Shown piece after piece: positions 6,420 to 14,885 of a stretch of 64,000 nt of DNA. The stretch is taken from assembly GCA_963169765.1 (NCBI GenBank), contig CAUJEN010000006.1:1-64000 (forward strand), read 5' to 3'. The notes under the pieces are model-generated. The model was not told the origin of the DNA, searched no databases, and worked only from the letters and a program-made list of their open reading frames with translations. The DNA comes from QWHO01 sp021404945. GTDB taxonomy: Bacteria; Vulcanimicrobiota; Xenobia; Xenobiales; QWHO01. The first letter of the stretch is position 1. Every line of letters starts with the position of its first letter. Made by a program: the position numbers and the translations under genes.

Positions 6420-6749
6420 ATGCTCAGAGTGCGCCGGATCGAACAATTCGGGTTCCCGATTCTGCAGGTAGCAGGCAACCTGGACCTGACCACCTTTGGG
6501 AAACTGCTCACCGAGGTCGTGCACCTGCTGGAGAAAAGGCCTCGAACGCTGGGGCTGGATCTGAGCCAGGTGACCCTGGCCGACGCTTCGGCCGTCTCGC
6601 TGGTGGCCACTGCGGCCGAGTGGATGGCAGAGCACGGTGGGAAGCTGCGTCTGCTGGACAGCTCGCCGGCCTTCGAGGAGGCAGTGCGCAAGAATGGCCC
6701 CTTGCTTCGTCCCCACAGTCACCTGGAAGTCTACCACCAGGTGGCCTGA
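6420..6749 (+). CDS. STAS-domain protein, anti-sigma-factor antagonist type
   Basis: 109 residues, the length of SpoIIAA/RsbV proteins. The pattern FPILQVAGNLDLTTFGKLL, then RTLGLDLSQVTLADASAVSLV and GGKLRLLDSSP is the STAS fold. In antagonists the phosphorylated Ser lies in the 'D.SG' loop; here the loop reads LADASAVS, so Ser would be available but the usual Gly is absent. Partner-switching control of a sigma factor or another target is inferred; no anti-sigma kinase gene is adjacent. It lies 61 bp before a phosphoribosyltransferase/USP pair in the same direction. Confidence 0.75.
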   Translation: MLRVRRIEQFGFPILQVAGNLDLTTFGKLLTEVVHLLEKRPRTLGLDLSQVTLADASAVSLVATAAEWMAEHGGKLRLLDSSPAFEEAVRKNGPLLRPHSHLEVYHQVA

Positions 6750-6810
6750 CGCAAATCATTGAGCCAGCGGCTGCCAGCCTCCAGGCTGTGCACAGGAAGG
6801 AGGAACAGCC

Positions 6811-7461
6811 ATGTTCTTCGAGGACCGCTACCAGGCCGGGCGCCTGCTGGCCGAGGCTCTTTTGGAATTCCGCGACCGACCGGAGGTGCTGGTCCTGGCC
6901 CTGCCCCGAGGGGGCGTGCCGGTGGCTCGCGAGGTAGCCCGGGTGCTTCACGCTCCTCTGGACGTACTGGTCGTGCGCAAGGTGGGGGTTCCCTGGAACC
7001 CCGAGCTCGCCCTGGGCGCCGTCGCCTCCGGCGGCGCTCTGGTACTCAACGAGCGCGCCGCCGAGCAGTTGGACATCAGCCGCGACGAGCTGGCTCAGCT
7101 GGTGGCGGTGCAGCAGCAGGAGGTCGCACGCCGCGAGCACGCCTTCCGGGGCCCCCGTCCCCCCTTGCAGCTGACCGACAAGACAGTGCTGCTGGTGGAT
7201 GACGGCCTGGCCACCGGCTCGACCATGCGAGCGGCCGTACAGGCGGCCCGCCAGTTGGGGGCAAGCTGGATCGTGGTGGCCGTGCCGGTGGCCCCGCCCG
7301 AGGCCCTGGCCACCCTGCAGCGGGAAGCCGACCAGGTGGTGTGCCTGGACTCCCCCGAGTTCTTTTACGCCGTCGGCGCCTTCTACGCCGACTTCACCCA
7401 GGTATCCGACCGGGAGGTCAGCATTCTGCTTGCCTCGCAACCCATGGAGATGAAACGATGA
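6811..7461 (+). CDS. Phosphoribosyltransferase-like protein
   Basis: 216 residues with the type I PRTase fold. The PRPP-binding loop is TVLLVDDGLATGSTMRAA (residues ~125-145), and an N-terminal hood segment contains LALPRGGVPVAREVA and LVVRKVGVPWNPELALGAV. The family is common in bacteria beside universal-stress proteins and dienelactone hydrolases; the physiological substrate is not established. A GGAAGGAGG SD precedes the ATG. The last codons overlap the USP gene by 4 bp (ATGA at 7458-7461), so the two are co-translated. Confidence 0.88.
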   Translation: MFFEDRYQAGRLLAEALLEFRDRPEVLVLALPRGGVPVAREVARVLHAPLDVLVVRKVGVPWNPELALGAVASGGALVLNERAAEQLDISRDELAQLVAVQQQEVARREHAFRGPRPPLQLTDKTVLLVDDGLATGSTMRAAVQAARQLGASWIVVAVPVAPPEALATLQREADQVVCLDSPEFFYAVGAFYADFTQVSDREVSILLASQPMEMKR

Positions 7462-8342
7462 AGAAGCTTCTCTGCCCCCTGGATGGCTCCAAGGAATCGG
7501 AGCGAGCGCTCCCCCTGGCCGAGGCCCTGGCCCAACGGTGGCAGGCTCAACTCTTGCTGGTGCGGGTGATCGAGCCCTACCTGGCCCCGCCAGACATGCT
7601 GCCCGACCTGGCCGACCGGGTCCGAGAGTGGAGCCGAGAAGGCCCGCTCGTCTATCTGCGCCAGTTCCACGACCGGCTGGGGGTGCCCACCCGCAACCTG
7701 ATCCGAGAGGGGCACGCCAGCTACGAGCTGGCCGAGGCCGCCCGCGAGGAGCAGGCTGACCTGATCGTGATGGCATCCCGCGAGCACTCGGCCGCCGGCA
7801 GATTCTTGATGGGCAGCTCCGTCCAGGGCACCCTGCGGTTGGCGCCCTGTCCGGTCCTGTTGCTGCGCGGTTCGGCTCCGACCTCGTTCGAGCGCATCCT
7901 GGTGCCTCTGGATGGGTCGGAAGAAGCTTTGAAAGCCCTGCCCCTGGTGGCCCAGTTTGCCAGCCCCGGGGCCCGGGTCACGCTGTTGCGGGCCACCGAG
8001 GCCAACCTGCTTCCACTGCGTCCCGTCGAGCGCGAGGCCATGCTGGCCGGGCTGAAGGCCGAGCTCGAGCAGACCGTTCTGCCCGGCTTCGAGGTCGTGC
8101 GGCGGGTCGAGGACGCCACCCCGGGCGCGGCCATCCTGGACCGGGCCGAGAGCGACCGGAGTGAGCTGATTGTGATGACCTCGCACGGTCGCTCGGGCCT
8201 GAGCCGCTGGCTGCTGGGCAGCGTGGCCGAGAAGGTGGCCTGGCACGCCCCCTGCCCGGTCGTGATCCTGCCCGTGCACGCCGAGGCGGTTCGCGAGCGG
8301 ACGGCTGCCGAGACATCCGCCTCCGGTCGCCAGGCACTCTAA
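7458..8342 (+). CDS. Tandem universal stress protein (two UspA domains)
   Basis: 294 residues with two Usp domains in tandem: residues ~1-140 start MKKLLCPLDGSKESERALPL, and ~148-285 start ERILVPLDGSEEALKALPL. Each ends with the nucleotide-binding loop: MASREHSAAGRFLMGSSVQGT and MTSHGRSGLSRWLLGSVAEK. The second has the full G-x2-G-x9-G(S/T) ATP motif; the first is slightly degenerate (AAGRF-LMGS). A cytoplasmic stress protein, probably ATP-binding. Coupled to the PRTase gene by a 4-bp overlap. Confidence 0.9.
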   Translation: MKKLLCPLDGSKESERALPLAEALAQRWQAQLLLVRVIEPYLAPPDMLPDLADRVREWSREGPLVYLRQFHDRLGVPTRNLIREGHASYELAEAAREEQADLIVMASREHSAAGRFLMGSSVQGTLRLAPCPVLLLRGSAPTSFERILVPLDGSEEALKALPLVAQFASPGARVTLLRATEANLLPLRPVEREAMLAGLKAELEQTVLPGFEVVRRVEDATPGAAILDRAESDRSELIVMTSHGRSGLSRWLLGSVAEKVAWHAPCPVVILPVHAEAVRERTAAETSASGRQAL

Positions 8343-8384
8343 GCAGGCAGGGATCGCCCCTCCTCAGCCCAAACCTGACCGGCC

Positions 8385-9986
8385 ATGCGCTGGATCCTCG
8401 TGCTGCTGGCCCTGCTCCTCTCCCCCGCCCTGGCCCGCGAGCGCCCGCGGCTGGTGGTGGTGTTCGTGCTCGACCAGTTTCGGGCCGACTACCTGGACCG
8501 CTTCTACGACCACTTCCTGCCCGACACGCCCGGCAAGCCGGGGGGCTTTCGCTACCTGCTCGACCAGGGAGCCTGGCAGCGCCAATGCTTCTATGACCAC
8601 TTCCCGATGGAGACCTCGGTGGGCCACACCGCCCTGGTCACCGGGGCCCTGCCAGCCCAGCACGGCATCATCTCCAACTCCTGGTACGACCGCAAGCAGA
8701 ATGCGATCGTCCAGTCCATGGAGGATCCCGCCAATCCGCGACTCCTCTCGGCCAACCGTCCGGTCCAAAGAAAGGGCCGGGAGCTGGGGGCCTCCCCGCG
8801 CAACCTGATCGGCACCACGCTGGGAGACGAGCTGAAGAACGCCGTCCCGGGCTCGAAGGTGGTGGGCGTCTCCATCAAGGAGCGGGCCGCCATCCTGATG
8901 GCCGGGCACCGGGCCGACCTGGCGCTCTGGTATGACGAGCTGACCGGCAACTGGATCTCCAGCCGCTACTACGGTGATCGCCTGCCCGACTGGCTCGAGC
9001 GCTTCAACCGCGAGGACTGGGCCGCTCAGCGTCAGGGCTGGGTGTGGCAGCCGGAGAAGGCGCAGCTCGTAGGCGGCACCCGGGCCCAGAACCGGGGCGC
9101 TTCAGACCGGGGGCGCTTCGGCAAGATGCCCACCGGCACCGAGTTCTTCGAGCTTCTGGGTTTCACCCCGCTGGGCGACGAATATACCCTCCTGGCCGCC
9201 CGCAGAGCCATCGAGGGCGAGCAACTGGGCGCAGATGGGGCGACAGACGTGCTCTTCGTCAGCCTCAGCTCGCTGGACAAGCTGGGCCACCAGCAGGGGC
9301 CCTATTCCCCCGAGATTCAAGACCTGTTGCTACGGCTAGACCAGGAGCTGGCCGGCTTTTTCGCCTTCCTGCAACAAAGAGGTCTCTTGCAGCACACGGT
9401 AGTGGCCATGAGCGGCGACCACGGCGGGATGGCCCTGCCCGAGTCGTGCAACCTGCCCTCGGGCCGCCTGCATCCCGACCGACTCTCCGAAAGGCTGAAC
9501 CAGGCTCTGAGCAGCGTGCTCGGAACGGGCCGGTGGGTGGTCGACTGCCACCCGCCCGAGGTCTACCTCGACCCCCGGGCCCGGCGCGAGGACGCCCTGC
9601 GCGCCGCCTGCCAGGCGGCCGAGGAGATGACCGGGGTGGAAATGGCCATCAGTGCCCTGGATATCGAGAAAAACCAGCTCCAGCCCGGCATGGTGACCGG
9701 ACCCGTGGCCCGCAGCTACCACCGCAAGCGCTCGCCCGACATGCTGGTGGTGATGTCCCCTTACTGGCTCTCGACCGATCGCACCGCCGGCACGAGCCAC
9801 AATCCGGTCTGGAGCTACGACACCCACGTGCCCCTGCTCATGCGTGGACCTGGCATCCGCAAAGGCTGGCACATCGAGCCTTGCACCCCGCGCGACCTGG
9901 CCCCCACCCTGTGTGAGCTGCTGCGCATCCCGCCCCCGGCCACCTCCAGCGGCCGGGTGCTCAACGTGTTGGAGGTGGGCCCATGA
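8385..9986 (+). CDS. PafA-type alkaline phosphatase family protein, secreted
   Basis: 533 residues. A signal peptide (MRWILVLLALLLSPALARE) directs export. The metal-binding Asp is in VVVFVLDQFRADYLDRFYD, and the nucleophile Thr is in METSVGHTALVTG. SIKERAAILMAGH contains the Lys-x-Arg pair that distinguishes PafA-like enzymes from classical PhoA. Later metal ligands are SLSSLDKLGHQQG, MSGDHGGMA and SYDTHVPLL. Length (~530) is usual for PafA. It should hydrolyse phosphomonoesters outside the cytoplasm. ATG at 8385 is the first residue of a good signal peptide; no strong SD is seen. The stop overlaps the ligA start by 4 bp. Confidence 0.9.
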   Translation: MRWILVLLALLLSPALARERPRLVVVFVLDQFRADYLDRFYDHFLPDTPGKPGGFRYLLDQGAWQRQCFYDHFPMETSVGHTALVTGALPAQHGIISNSWYDRKQNAIVQSMEDPANPRLLSANRPVQRKGRELGASPRNLIGTTLGDELKNAVPGSKVVGVSIKERAAILMAGHRADLALWYDELTGNWISSRYYGDRLPDWLERFNREDWAAQRQGWVWQPEKAQLVGGTRAQNRGASDRGRFGKMPTGTEFFELLGFTPLGDEYTLLAARRAIEGEQLGADGATDVLFVSLSSLDKLGHQQGPYSPEIQDLLLRLDQELAGFFAFLQQRGLLQHTVVAMSGDHGGMALPESCNLPSGRLHPDRLSERLNQALSSVLGTGRWVVDCHPPEVYLDPRARREDALRAACQAAEEMTGVEMAISALDIEKNQLQPGMVTGPVARSYHRKRSPDMLVVMSPYWLSTDRTAGTSHNPVWSYDTHVPLLMRGPGIRKGWHIEPCTPRDLAPTLCELLRIPPPATSSGRVLNVLEVGP

Positions 9987-11989
9987 GCTCGACCGTGCAA
10001 GACCGCGTGGAAGAGCTGCGCGAGCAGATCCGCTATCACAACAAGCGTTACCACCAGGACGACGATCCCGAGATCTCCGATGCCGAGTACGACGCCCTGG
10101 TGCGCGAGCTGGCCCTTCTCGAAGAGCAGCATCCCGAGCTGACAGCGGACGACTCCCCCACCGCCCAGGTGGGCTTTGCCCCCTCGGAGATGTTTGCTCC
10201 CGTGCGCCACCTGAGCCGCATGATGAGCCTGGACAACGCCATGAGCCTGGAAGAGCTGAACGCCTGGGGCAAGCGCATGGAGCGCTTCATCACCGGCCAG
10301 GTCGACTTTGCCTGCGAGCTGAAACTGGACGGGCTGGCCGTGTCGCTCATCTACGAGGGCGGCCAGCTGGTGCGGGCGGCCACCCGGGGCGACGGCACGG
10401 TGGGCGAGGACATCACCCACAACGTGCTCACCATCAAGAGCGTGCCTCAACAGCTCCAGAATGCGCCGCCCCTGCTCGAGGTGCGAGGCGAGGTGTTCAT
10501 GCCGGTGAGCGCCTTCACCCGCCTCAACGAGTTGCAGGCCCGGGCGGGTGAGCGACTGTTTGCCAACCCGCGCAACGCCGCCGCCGGGTCGATCCGCCAG
10601 AAGGACTCGCGCATCACGGCCGGACGCGAGCTGGCCTTCTTCGCCTACCAGCTCGGCCAGGTCCAGCAAGGGCCGAGCTTCGCCAGGCACCACCAGACGC
10701 TGGGCTATCTCAAGGAGCTGGGGCTGCCGGTCAACCCCGAGAACCGGGTGCTGCCCTCGCTCGAGGCGGTCCACGGCTACTGCCAGGAGTGGCAGGAGAA
10801 GCGCCATTCGGTCGACTACGAGATGGACGGCGTGGTGGTCAAGGTGGATGACCTGGCCCAGCGCCTGGAGCTGGGCGCCACCTCTAAAGCGCCCCGCTGG
10901 GCCATCGCCTTCAAGTTCCCGCCGGAGGAGCGCAACACGCTGCTGCGCGACATCATGGTCAGCATCGGTCGCTCGGGCAAGGCCACCCCCTTCGCCGTGC
11001 TCGAGCCGGTACGGGTGGGCGGCTCCACCGTGGGCCTTGCGACGCTGCACAACGAGGACCAGGTGAGGGCCAAGGACGTGCGCCCGGGCGACACGGTGAT
11101 CGTGCGCAAGGCTGGCGATGTCATCCCCGAGGTGGTGGGACCGGTGCTCTCCCTGCGCAAGCCAGACTCACAGCCCTGGCAGTTCCCCAGGATCTGTCCC
11201 GAGTGCGGGGCCGCCCTGGAACGGGCCGTGGGCGAGTCGGATACCTACTGCACCGGCTCGGACTGCCCCAAGCAACGCGAGCAGCGCATCGTCTACTTCG
11301 CGGGCCGGGGCGGGCTGGACATCGCCGGGCTGGGCGAGCGCACGGTGCAGCTCTTCTTGCACGAGGGCCTGCTCAAGGACGTGAGCGACATCTATAACCT
11401 GGACTGGGCCAGGATTCGCCGCATGGAGAACTTCGGCGACCTGTCGGTGCAGAATCTGCAGAACGCCATCGAGACCTCCAAGCAGCGCCCTCTGGCCAAC
11501 CTGCTGGTGGGCCTGGGGATCCGTCACCTGGGCGGGGCCGGCTCCCAGGTGCTGGCCCGGGCCATGGGGAGCCTGGACAAGATCATCCAGGCGTCCGAAG
11601 AAGAGCTGGCGGCGGTGGAGGGCGTGGGGCCCGTGATCGCCACCAGCCTGCACACCTTCTTCCAGCAAGAGCACAACCGCCAGTTGATCGAGCGACTGCG
11701 AGCCGCCGGCTTGAACTTCGCCGGACCGGGCGATCCCACGCTGCCCCAGGTCTTGAAAGGCAAGTCGATCGTGGTCACCGGCACCCTGGAGAAATACTCC
11801 CGCGAGGCGGCCGAAGAGGCCATCAAGGCCCGGGGTGGCAAATCGCCGGGCAGCGTCTCCAAGAGCACAACCGCGGTGGTGGTCGGGGAAGCGCCCGGGG
11901 CGGCCAAGCTCACCAAAGCGCAGGAGCTGAAGATCCCCATCCTGGATGAGGCGGCCTTCGAGCGGCTGCTGGAGACAGGCTCAGTGTAA
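9983..11989 (+). CDS. ligA: NAD-dependent DNA ligase
   Basis: 668 residues, the standard LigA length. Order: domain Ia (NAD-binding, HNKRYHQDDDPEISDAEYD), the adenylation domain with active-site Lys114 in CELKLDGLAVSL, an OB fold, a four-Cys zinc finger (CPECGAALER...YCTGSDCP), helix-hairpin-helix repeats (GLGIRHLGGAGSQVL, VEGVGPVIATSL) and a C-terminal BRCT domain (KGKSIVVTGTLEKYSREAAEE). It seals nicks during replication and repair. It is translationally coupled to the phosphatase gene, an odd pairing with no obvious shared role. Its 3' end overlaps the convergent LOG gene by 9 bp. Confidence 0.97.
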   Translation: MSSTVQDRVEELREQIRYHNKRYHQDDDPEISDAEYDALVRELALLEEQHPELTADDSPTAQVGFAPSEMFAPVRHLSRMMSLDNAMSLEELNAWGKRMERFITGQVDFACELKLDGLAVSLIYEGGQLVRAATRGDGTVGEDITHNVLTIKSVPQQLQNAPPLLEVRGEVFMPVSAFTRLNELQARAGERLFANPRNAAAGSIRQKDSRITAGRELAFFAYQLGQVQQGPSFARHHQTLGYLKELGLPVNPENRVLPSLEAVHGYCQEWQEKRHSVDYEMDGVVVKVDDLAQRLELGATSKAPRWAIAFKFPPEERNTLLRDIMVSIGRSGKATPFAVLEPVRVGGSTVGLATLHNEDQVRAKDVRPGDTVIVRKAGDVIPEVVGPVLSLRKPDSQPWQFPRICPECGAALERAVGESDTYCTGSDCPKQREQRIVYFAGRGGLDIAGLGERTVQLFLHEGLLKDVSDIYNLDWARIRRMENFGDLSVQNLQNAIETSKQRPLANLLVGLGIRHLGGAGSQVLARAMGSLDKIIQASEEELAAVEGVGPVIATSLHTFFQQEHNRQLIERLRAAGLNFAGPGDPTLPQVLKGKSIVVTGTLEKYSREAAEEAIKARGGKSPGSVSKSTTAVVVGEAPGAAKLTKAQELKIPILDEAAFERLLETGSV

Positions 11990-13360
11990 GCGGCCGGTCA
12001 ACACCTGGTAAGCGTGGCGCGGATCGTCGGTGATGGTCACCAGGCCCAGGTCCTCGGGCGAGATGTAGCGCCGGTGCTCGTTGAGCATGCTCTCCTCGAT
12101 GGCCTGGAAGATGGGTTTCCAGAAGCTCGTGCCCACCAGCACGATGGGCACCTCGGGCCGCTTGCCGGTCTGGATCTGAGTCAGCACCGCAAAAAGGCTC
12201 GAGAGCGTGCCCAGCCCGCCCGGGGCGTAGACCAGCCCGCGGGCCGAGCGGGTCAAAAGCTCACGATGGCTGATGAAGTCGGTCTGCTCGGCCAGCACCT
12301 CCAGGCCCGGCAGAGAGGGCATCTCCTCGTCTATGAGCTTGAGGGCCTGCACCGGAGCGCCGTCGGCCCCTTCGGTCACGGCCCGAGCGATCTCCGGCGG
12401 GTTGCCCACCCGCAGCTCGACCTGCTCGTCCGTCAGCATTCGCGAGAGCTCGCGCAGCGTGTGCAACACCGGATCGTCTGACGCCAGGCCTCGTCCGCCC
12501 AGCACTGCCACCGCCTCGGGGCGGTCGTCCAGCGCCTGCACCGTTTCGGTGATCTCTTGCTGCAAGCGGGCCGAGGTCACCGCGAAGGGCTCCTGTCCCT
12601 TGCGGATGGTGGCCCAGGGGGGCAGGCGGTGGAAAAAGTCGTCGTGGTCATCGGTATAGTCCACCCGCTCGAAGCACCCGCGGCCGATCAGGGACCGCTG
12701 GCGCACCCCCACATCGTAGATCGCGTTCAGGATGGGCTTCCAGAAATTCGTCTGGGTGAATCCGAGGGGGCCCTTGTGCTGGTCGCGCGAGGTCTGGGCC
12801 CAGATCTCGAACACCTCGTCCAGGGTGCCGATCCCGCCGGGAAGGGCCAGGAAGGCGCGACTGTTGCGGATCAGAGCCAGCTTGCGGAAGAGGAACTCGC
12901 TGAGAACCTCCGAGTCATCCACGGCCGGGTTGACGCCCGTCTCGTGGGGAAGCTCGAGGGCCACCGCCAGGGTGCGCGGGGCGTTCTCGAAGGGGGCGAG
13001 CCGACGCCGCTCCTCCTTGAAGGCGCGCGGCACGGCAAACATCAGGCTGGGGCCGCCCCCGCCGATGGGGTCCTCGTTGACGTGGGCCAGACTCTTGCCC
13101 ACGTCCTCGGCCTTGCGAAAGTCCTCGCTGTCCTCCTCGGCCCGGGCACTGCCCAGCACGAAGACGCCGGCCTCCTGATGGCGCTGCAGGAAGCCCTCCA
13201 CCCGGGGAATGTCGCGGCGCATGTTGAAGAGCAGCTTGACCAGCTCGGGGCGGGTAACCACCCCGCGACCCAACTCGACCCTGTCGAGCAAGCCCGGCTG
13301 GGCCACCGCAGGTCGAGCGGCGGAGAGCAGGCTGGACAGGCCGATCCCCCGAATTTGCAT
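11981..13360 (-). CDS. Double LOG/TIGR00730-family protein (lysine decarboxylase-like fold)
   Basis: 459 residues containing two LOG-like Rossmann domains. The N-terminal one (residues ~65-300) has FVLGSARAEEDSEDF and the hallmark FLALPGGIGTLDEVFEIWA. The C-terminal one (~310-455) has VAVLGGRGLASDDP and GLVYAPGGLGTLSSLFAVL, in which the Arg-Thr-Glu pattern PGGxGTxxE is altered to GTLSS. Single-domain LOG proteins cleave nucleoside 5'-monophosphates; the variant second motif suggests that half is regulatory. ATG 13360 was chosen because a TAAGTT -10 box lies 5 nt upstream (leaderless) and longer frames would cross it. Divergent from the GH30 gene. Confidence 0.82.
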   Translation of the reverse strand: MQIRGIGLSSLLSAARPAVAQPGLLDRVELGRGVVTRPELVKLLFNMRRDIPRVEGFLQRHQEAGVFVLGSARAEEDSEDFRKAEDVGKSLAHVNEDPIGGGGPSLMFAVPRAFKEERRRLAPFENAPRTLAVALELPHETGVNPAVDDSEVLSEFLFRKLALIRNSRAFLALPGGIGTLDEVFEIWAQTSRDQHKGPLGFTQTNFWKPILNAIYDVGVRQRSLIGRGCFERVDYTDDHDDFFHRLPPWATIRKGQEPFAVTSARLQQEITETVQALDDRPEAVAVLGGRGLASDDPVLHTLRELSRMLTDEQVELRVGNPPEIARAVTEGADGAPVQALKLIDEEMPSLPGLEVLAEQTDFISHRELLTRSARGLVYAPGGLGTLSSLFAVLTQIQTGKRPEVPIVLVGTSFWKPIFQAIEESMLNEHRRYISPEDLGLVTITDDPRHAYQVLTGRLH

Positions 13361-13365
13361 AACCC

Positions 13366-13371
13366 AACTTA
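13366..13371 (-). promoter_or_regulatory. -10 box 5 nt before the LOG start
   Basis: On the minus strand TAAGTT is followed by GGGTT and the ATG at 13360. It matches TANNNT and leaves no room for an SD, so the mRNA should be leaderless. Confidence 0.5.
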
Positions 13372-13439
13372 CCGCATGTCGCTGAAAGAAGACTGATTGC
13401 GACAGGTGCGTGGAAAGTGAAGGCGAACTGCCCGCGGCC

Positions 13440-14885
13440 ATGCTCAATCGCCTTCTCCTCTTGCTATTGCTCTTGCTTCCCACCCAGGCCCAGGAGCCCC
13501 GGGTCTTCGTCACCGCCCGCGACACCGGCCAGCGCCTGACCGAGATCGAGCCTCCCGACTGGCAGATCATGCTCCAGCCCGAGGAGCGGCAGAACGTGGT
13601 CTTCGTCGATCCCACTCGCAAGTTCCAGTTCATCGAGGGGATCGGCGGGGCCCTGACCGACGCCTCGGCCGAGACCTTCGCCAAACTGCCCGGCGACAAG
13701 CAAAAGGAGCTGATCACCGCCTACTTCGACCCCGAAAAGGGGATCGGCTACTCGCTGGCGCGCACCCACATCAACAGCTGCGACTTCTCCAGCTCGAGCT
13801 ACGCCTACGTTCAGGAAGGCGATGGCGAGCTCAAGACTTTCTCGGTCGAGCCCGACCGCAAATTCCGCATCCCCTTCATTCTTCGGGCGCTCAAAGCCAA
13901 TCCCCAGCTGAAGATCTTCGCCTCACCCTGGAGCCCCCCGGCCTTCATGAAAACCAACAACCACATGCTGCGCGGGGGCAAGCTGAAGAGCGAGTTCGCG
14001 GCCTCGTGGGCCAACTACTACGTGCGCTTCATCCAGGAGTATCGAAAGGCCGGCATCCCCATCTGGGGCCTGACCGTGCAGAATGAGCCCATGGCCGTGC
14101 AGACCTGGGAGTCGTGCATCTACACCGCCATCGAAGAGCTCGAGTTCGTGCGCGACCACCTGGGCCCGACCCTGGAGAAAGCAGGAATGGCCGACCTCAA
14201 GCTCATGATCTGGGACCACAACCGGGCCATGGCCTACATGCGCGGGGCCACCGTCTTTCAGGATCCGGAAGCCCGCCGCTACGTCTGGGGGCTGGCCTAT
14301 CACTGGTACGACGGCGATCAGTTCGAGAACTTGAGCACGCTGCGCGACGCCTACCCGAGCAAAGCCTTGCTTTTCAGCGAGGGGTGCGCCTACCCGTTCA
14401 GCTGGGACACCATCAACGACTGGAAATGGGGCGAGACCTACGGCCACTCATTGATCAACGATTTCAACCACTGGTGTCGGGGCTGGACGGACTGGAACGT
14501 GCTCCTGGACGAGGTGGGCGGACCCAACCACGTGGCCAACTACTGCTTTGCGCCCATCCACGCCGACACGCGCAAGGGCACTCTGACCAGAATGAACAGC
14601 TACTACTACATCGGCCACTTCTCCAAGTTCGTGCGCCCCGAGGCCCGCCGCATCGCCTGCACTTCCATGCGCCTGGAGATTGAGTCCACCGCCTTCGTGA
14701 ACGCCGACAACTCGGTGGTGACGGTGCTGATGAACCGCACCGACAAGCCGGTAGAGCTCTTCCTGTGGACCGAGTTCTGGTCGCAGATTCCGGCCTTCGT
14801 GCTCGGTCCCAAAGGGCTCCCCAAGGGCGGAAGGGCGCTGCCTCTCAGCCTGCCGGCCCACTCGATCGTGACGGTTATCTGGTAG
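13440..14885 (+). CDS. Glycoside hydrolase family 30 (glucosylceramidase/beta-glycosidase-like), secreted
   Basis: 481 residues starting with a Leu-rich signal peptide (MLNRLLLLLLLLLPTQAQ). A (beta/alpha)8 barrel of clan A follows: FQFIEGIGGALTDASAETF at the barrel start, acid/base Glu216 in LTVQNEPMAVQTWE, nucleophile Glu314 in ALLFSEGCAYPFS. A beta-sandwich side domain ends the protein (STAFVNADNSVVTVLMN). Length is right for GH30 subfamily 1-like enzymes; the substrate (beta-glucosyl or beta-1,6-glucan) cannot be read from sequence. Its 3' end overlaps the convergent repeat-lipoprotein gene by 11 bp. Confidence 0.9.
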   Translation: MLNRLLLLLLLLLPTQAQEPRVFVTARDTGQRLTEIEPPDWQIMLQPEERQNVVFVDPTRKFQFIEGIGGALTDASAETFAKLPGDKQKELITAYFDPEKGIGYSLARTHINSCDFSSSSYAYVQEGDGELKTFSVEPDRKFRIPFILRALKANPQLKIFASPWSPPAFMKTNNHMLRGGKLKSEFAASWANYYVRFIQEYRKAGIPIWGLTVQNEPMAVQTWESCIYTAIEELEFVRDHLGPTLEKAGMADLKLMIWDHNRAMAYMRGATVFQDPEARRYVWGLAYHWYDGDQFENLSTLRDAYPSKALLFSEGCAYPFSWDTINDWKWGETYGHSLINDFNHWCRGWTDWNVLLDEVGGPNHVANYCFAPIHADTRKGTLTRMNSYYYIGHFSKFVRPEARRIACTSMRLEIESTAFVNADNSVVTVLMNRTDKPVELFLWTEFWSQIPAFVLGPKGLPKGGRALPLSLPAHSIVTVIW

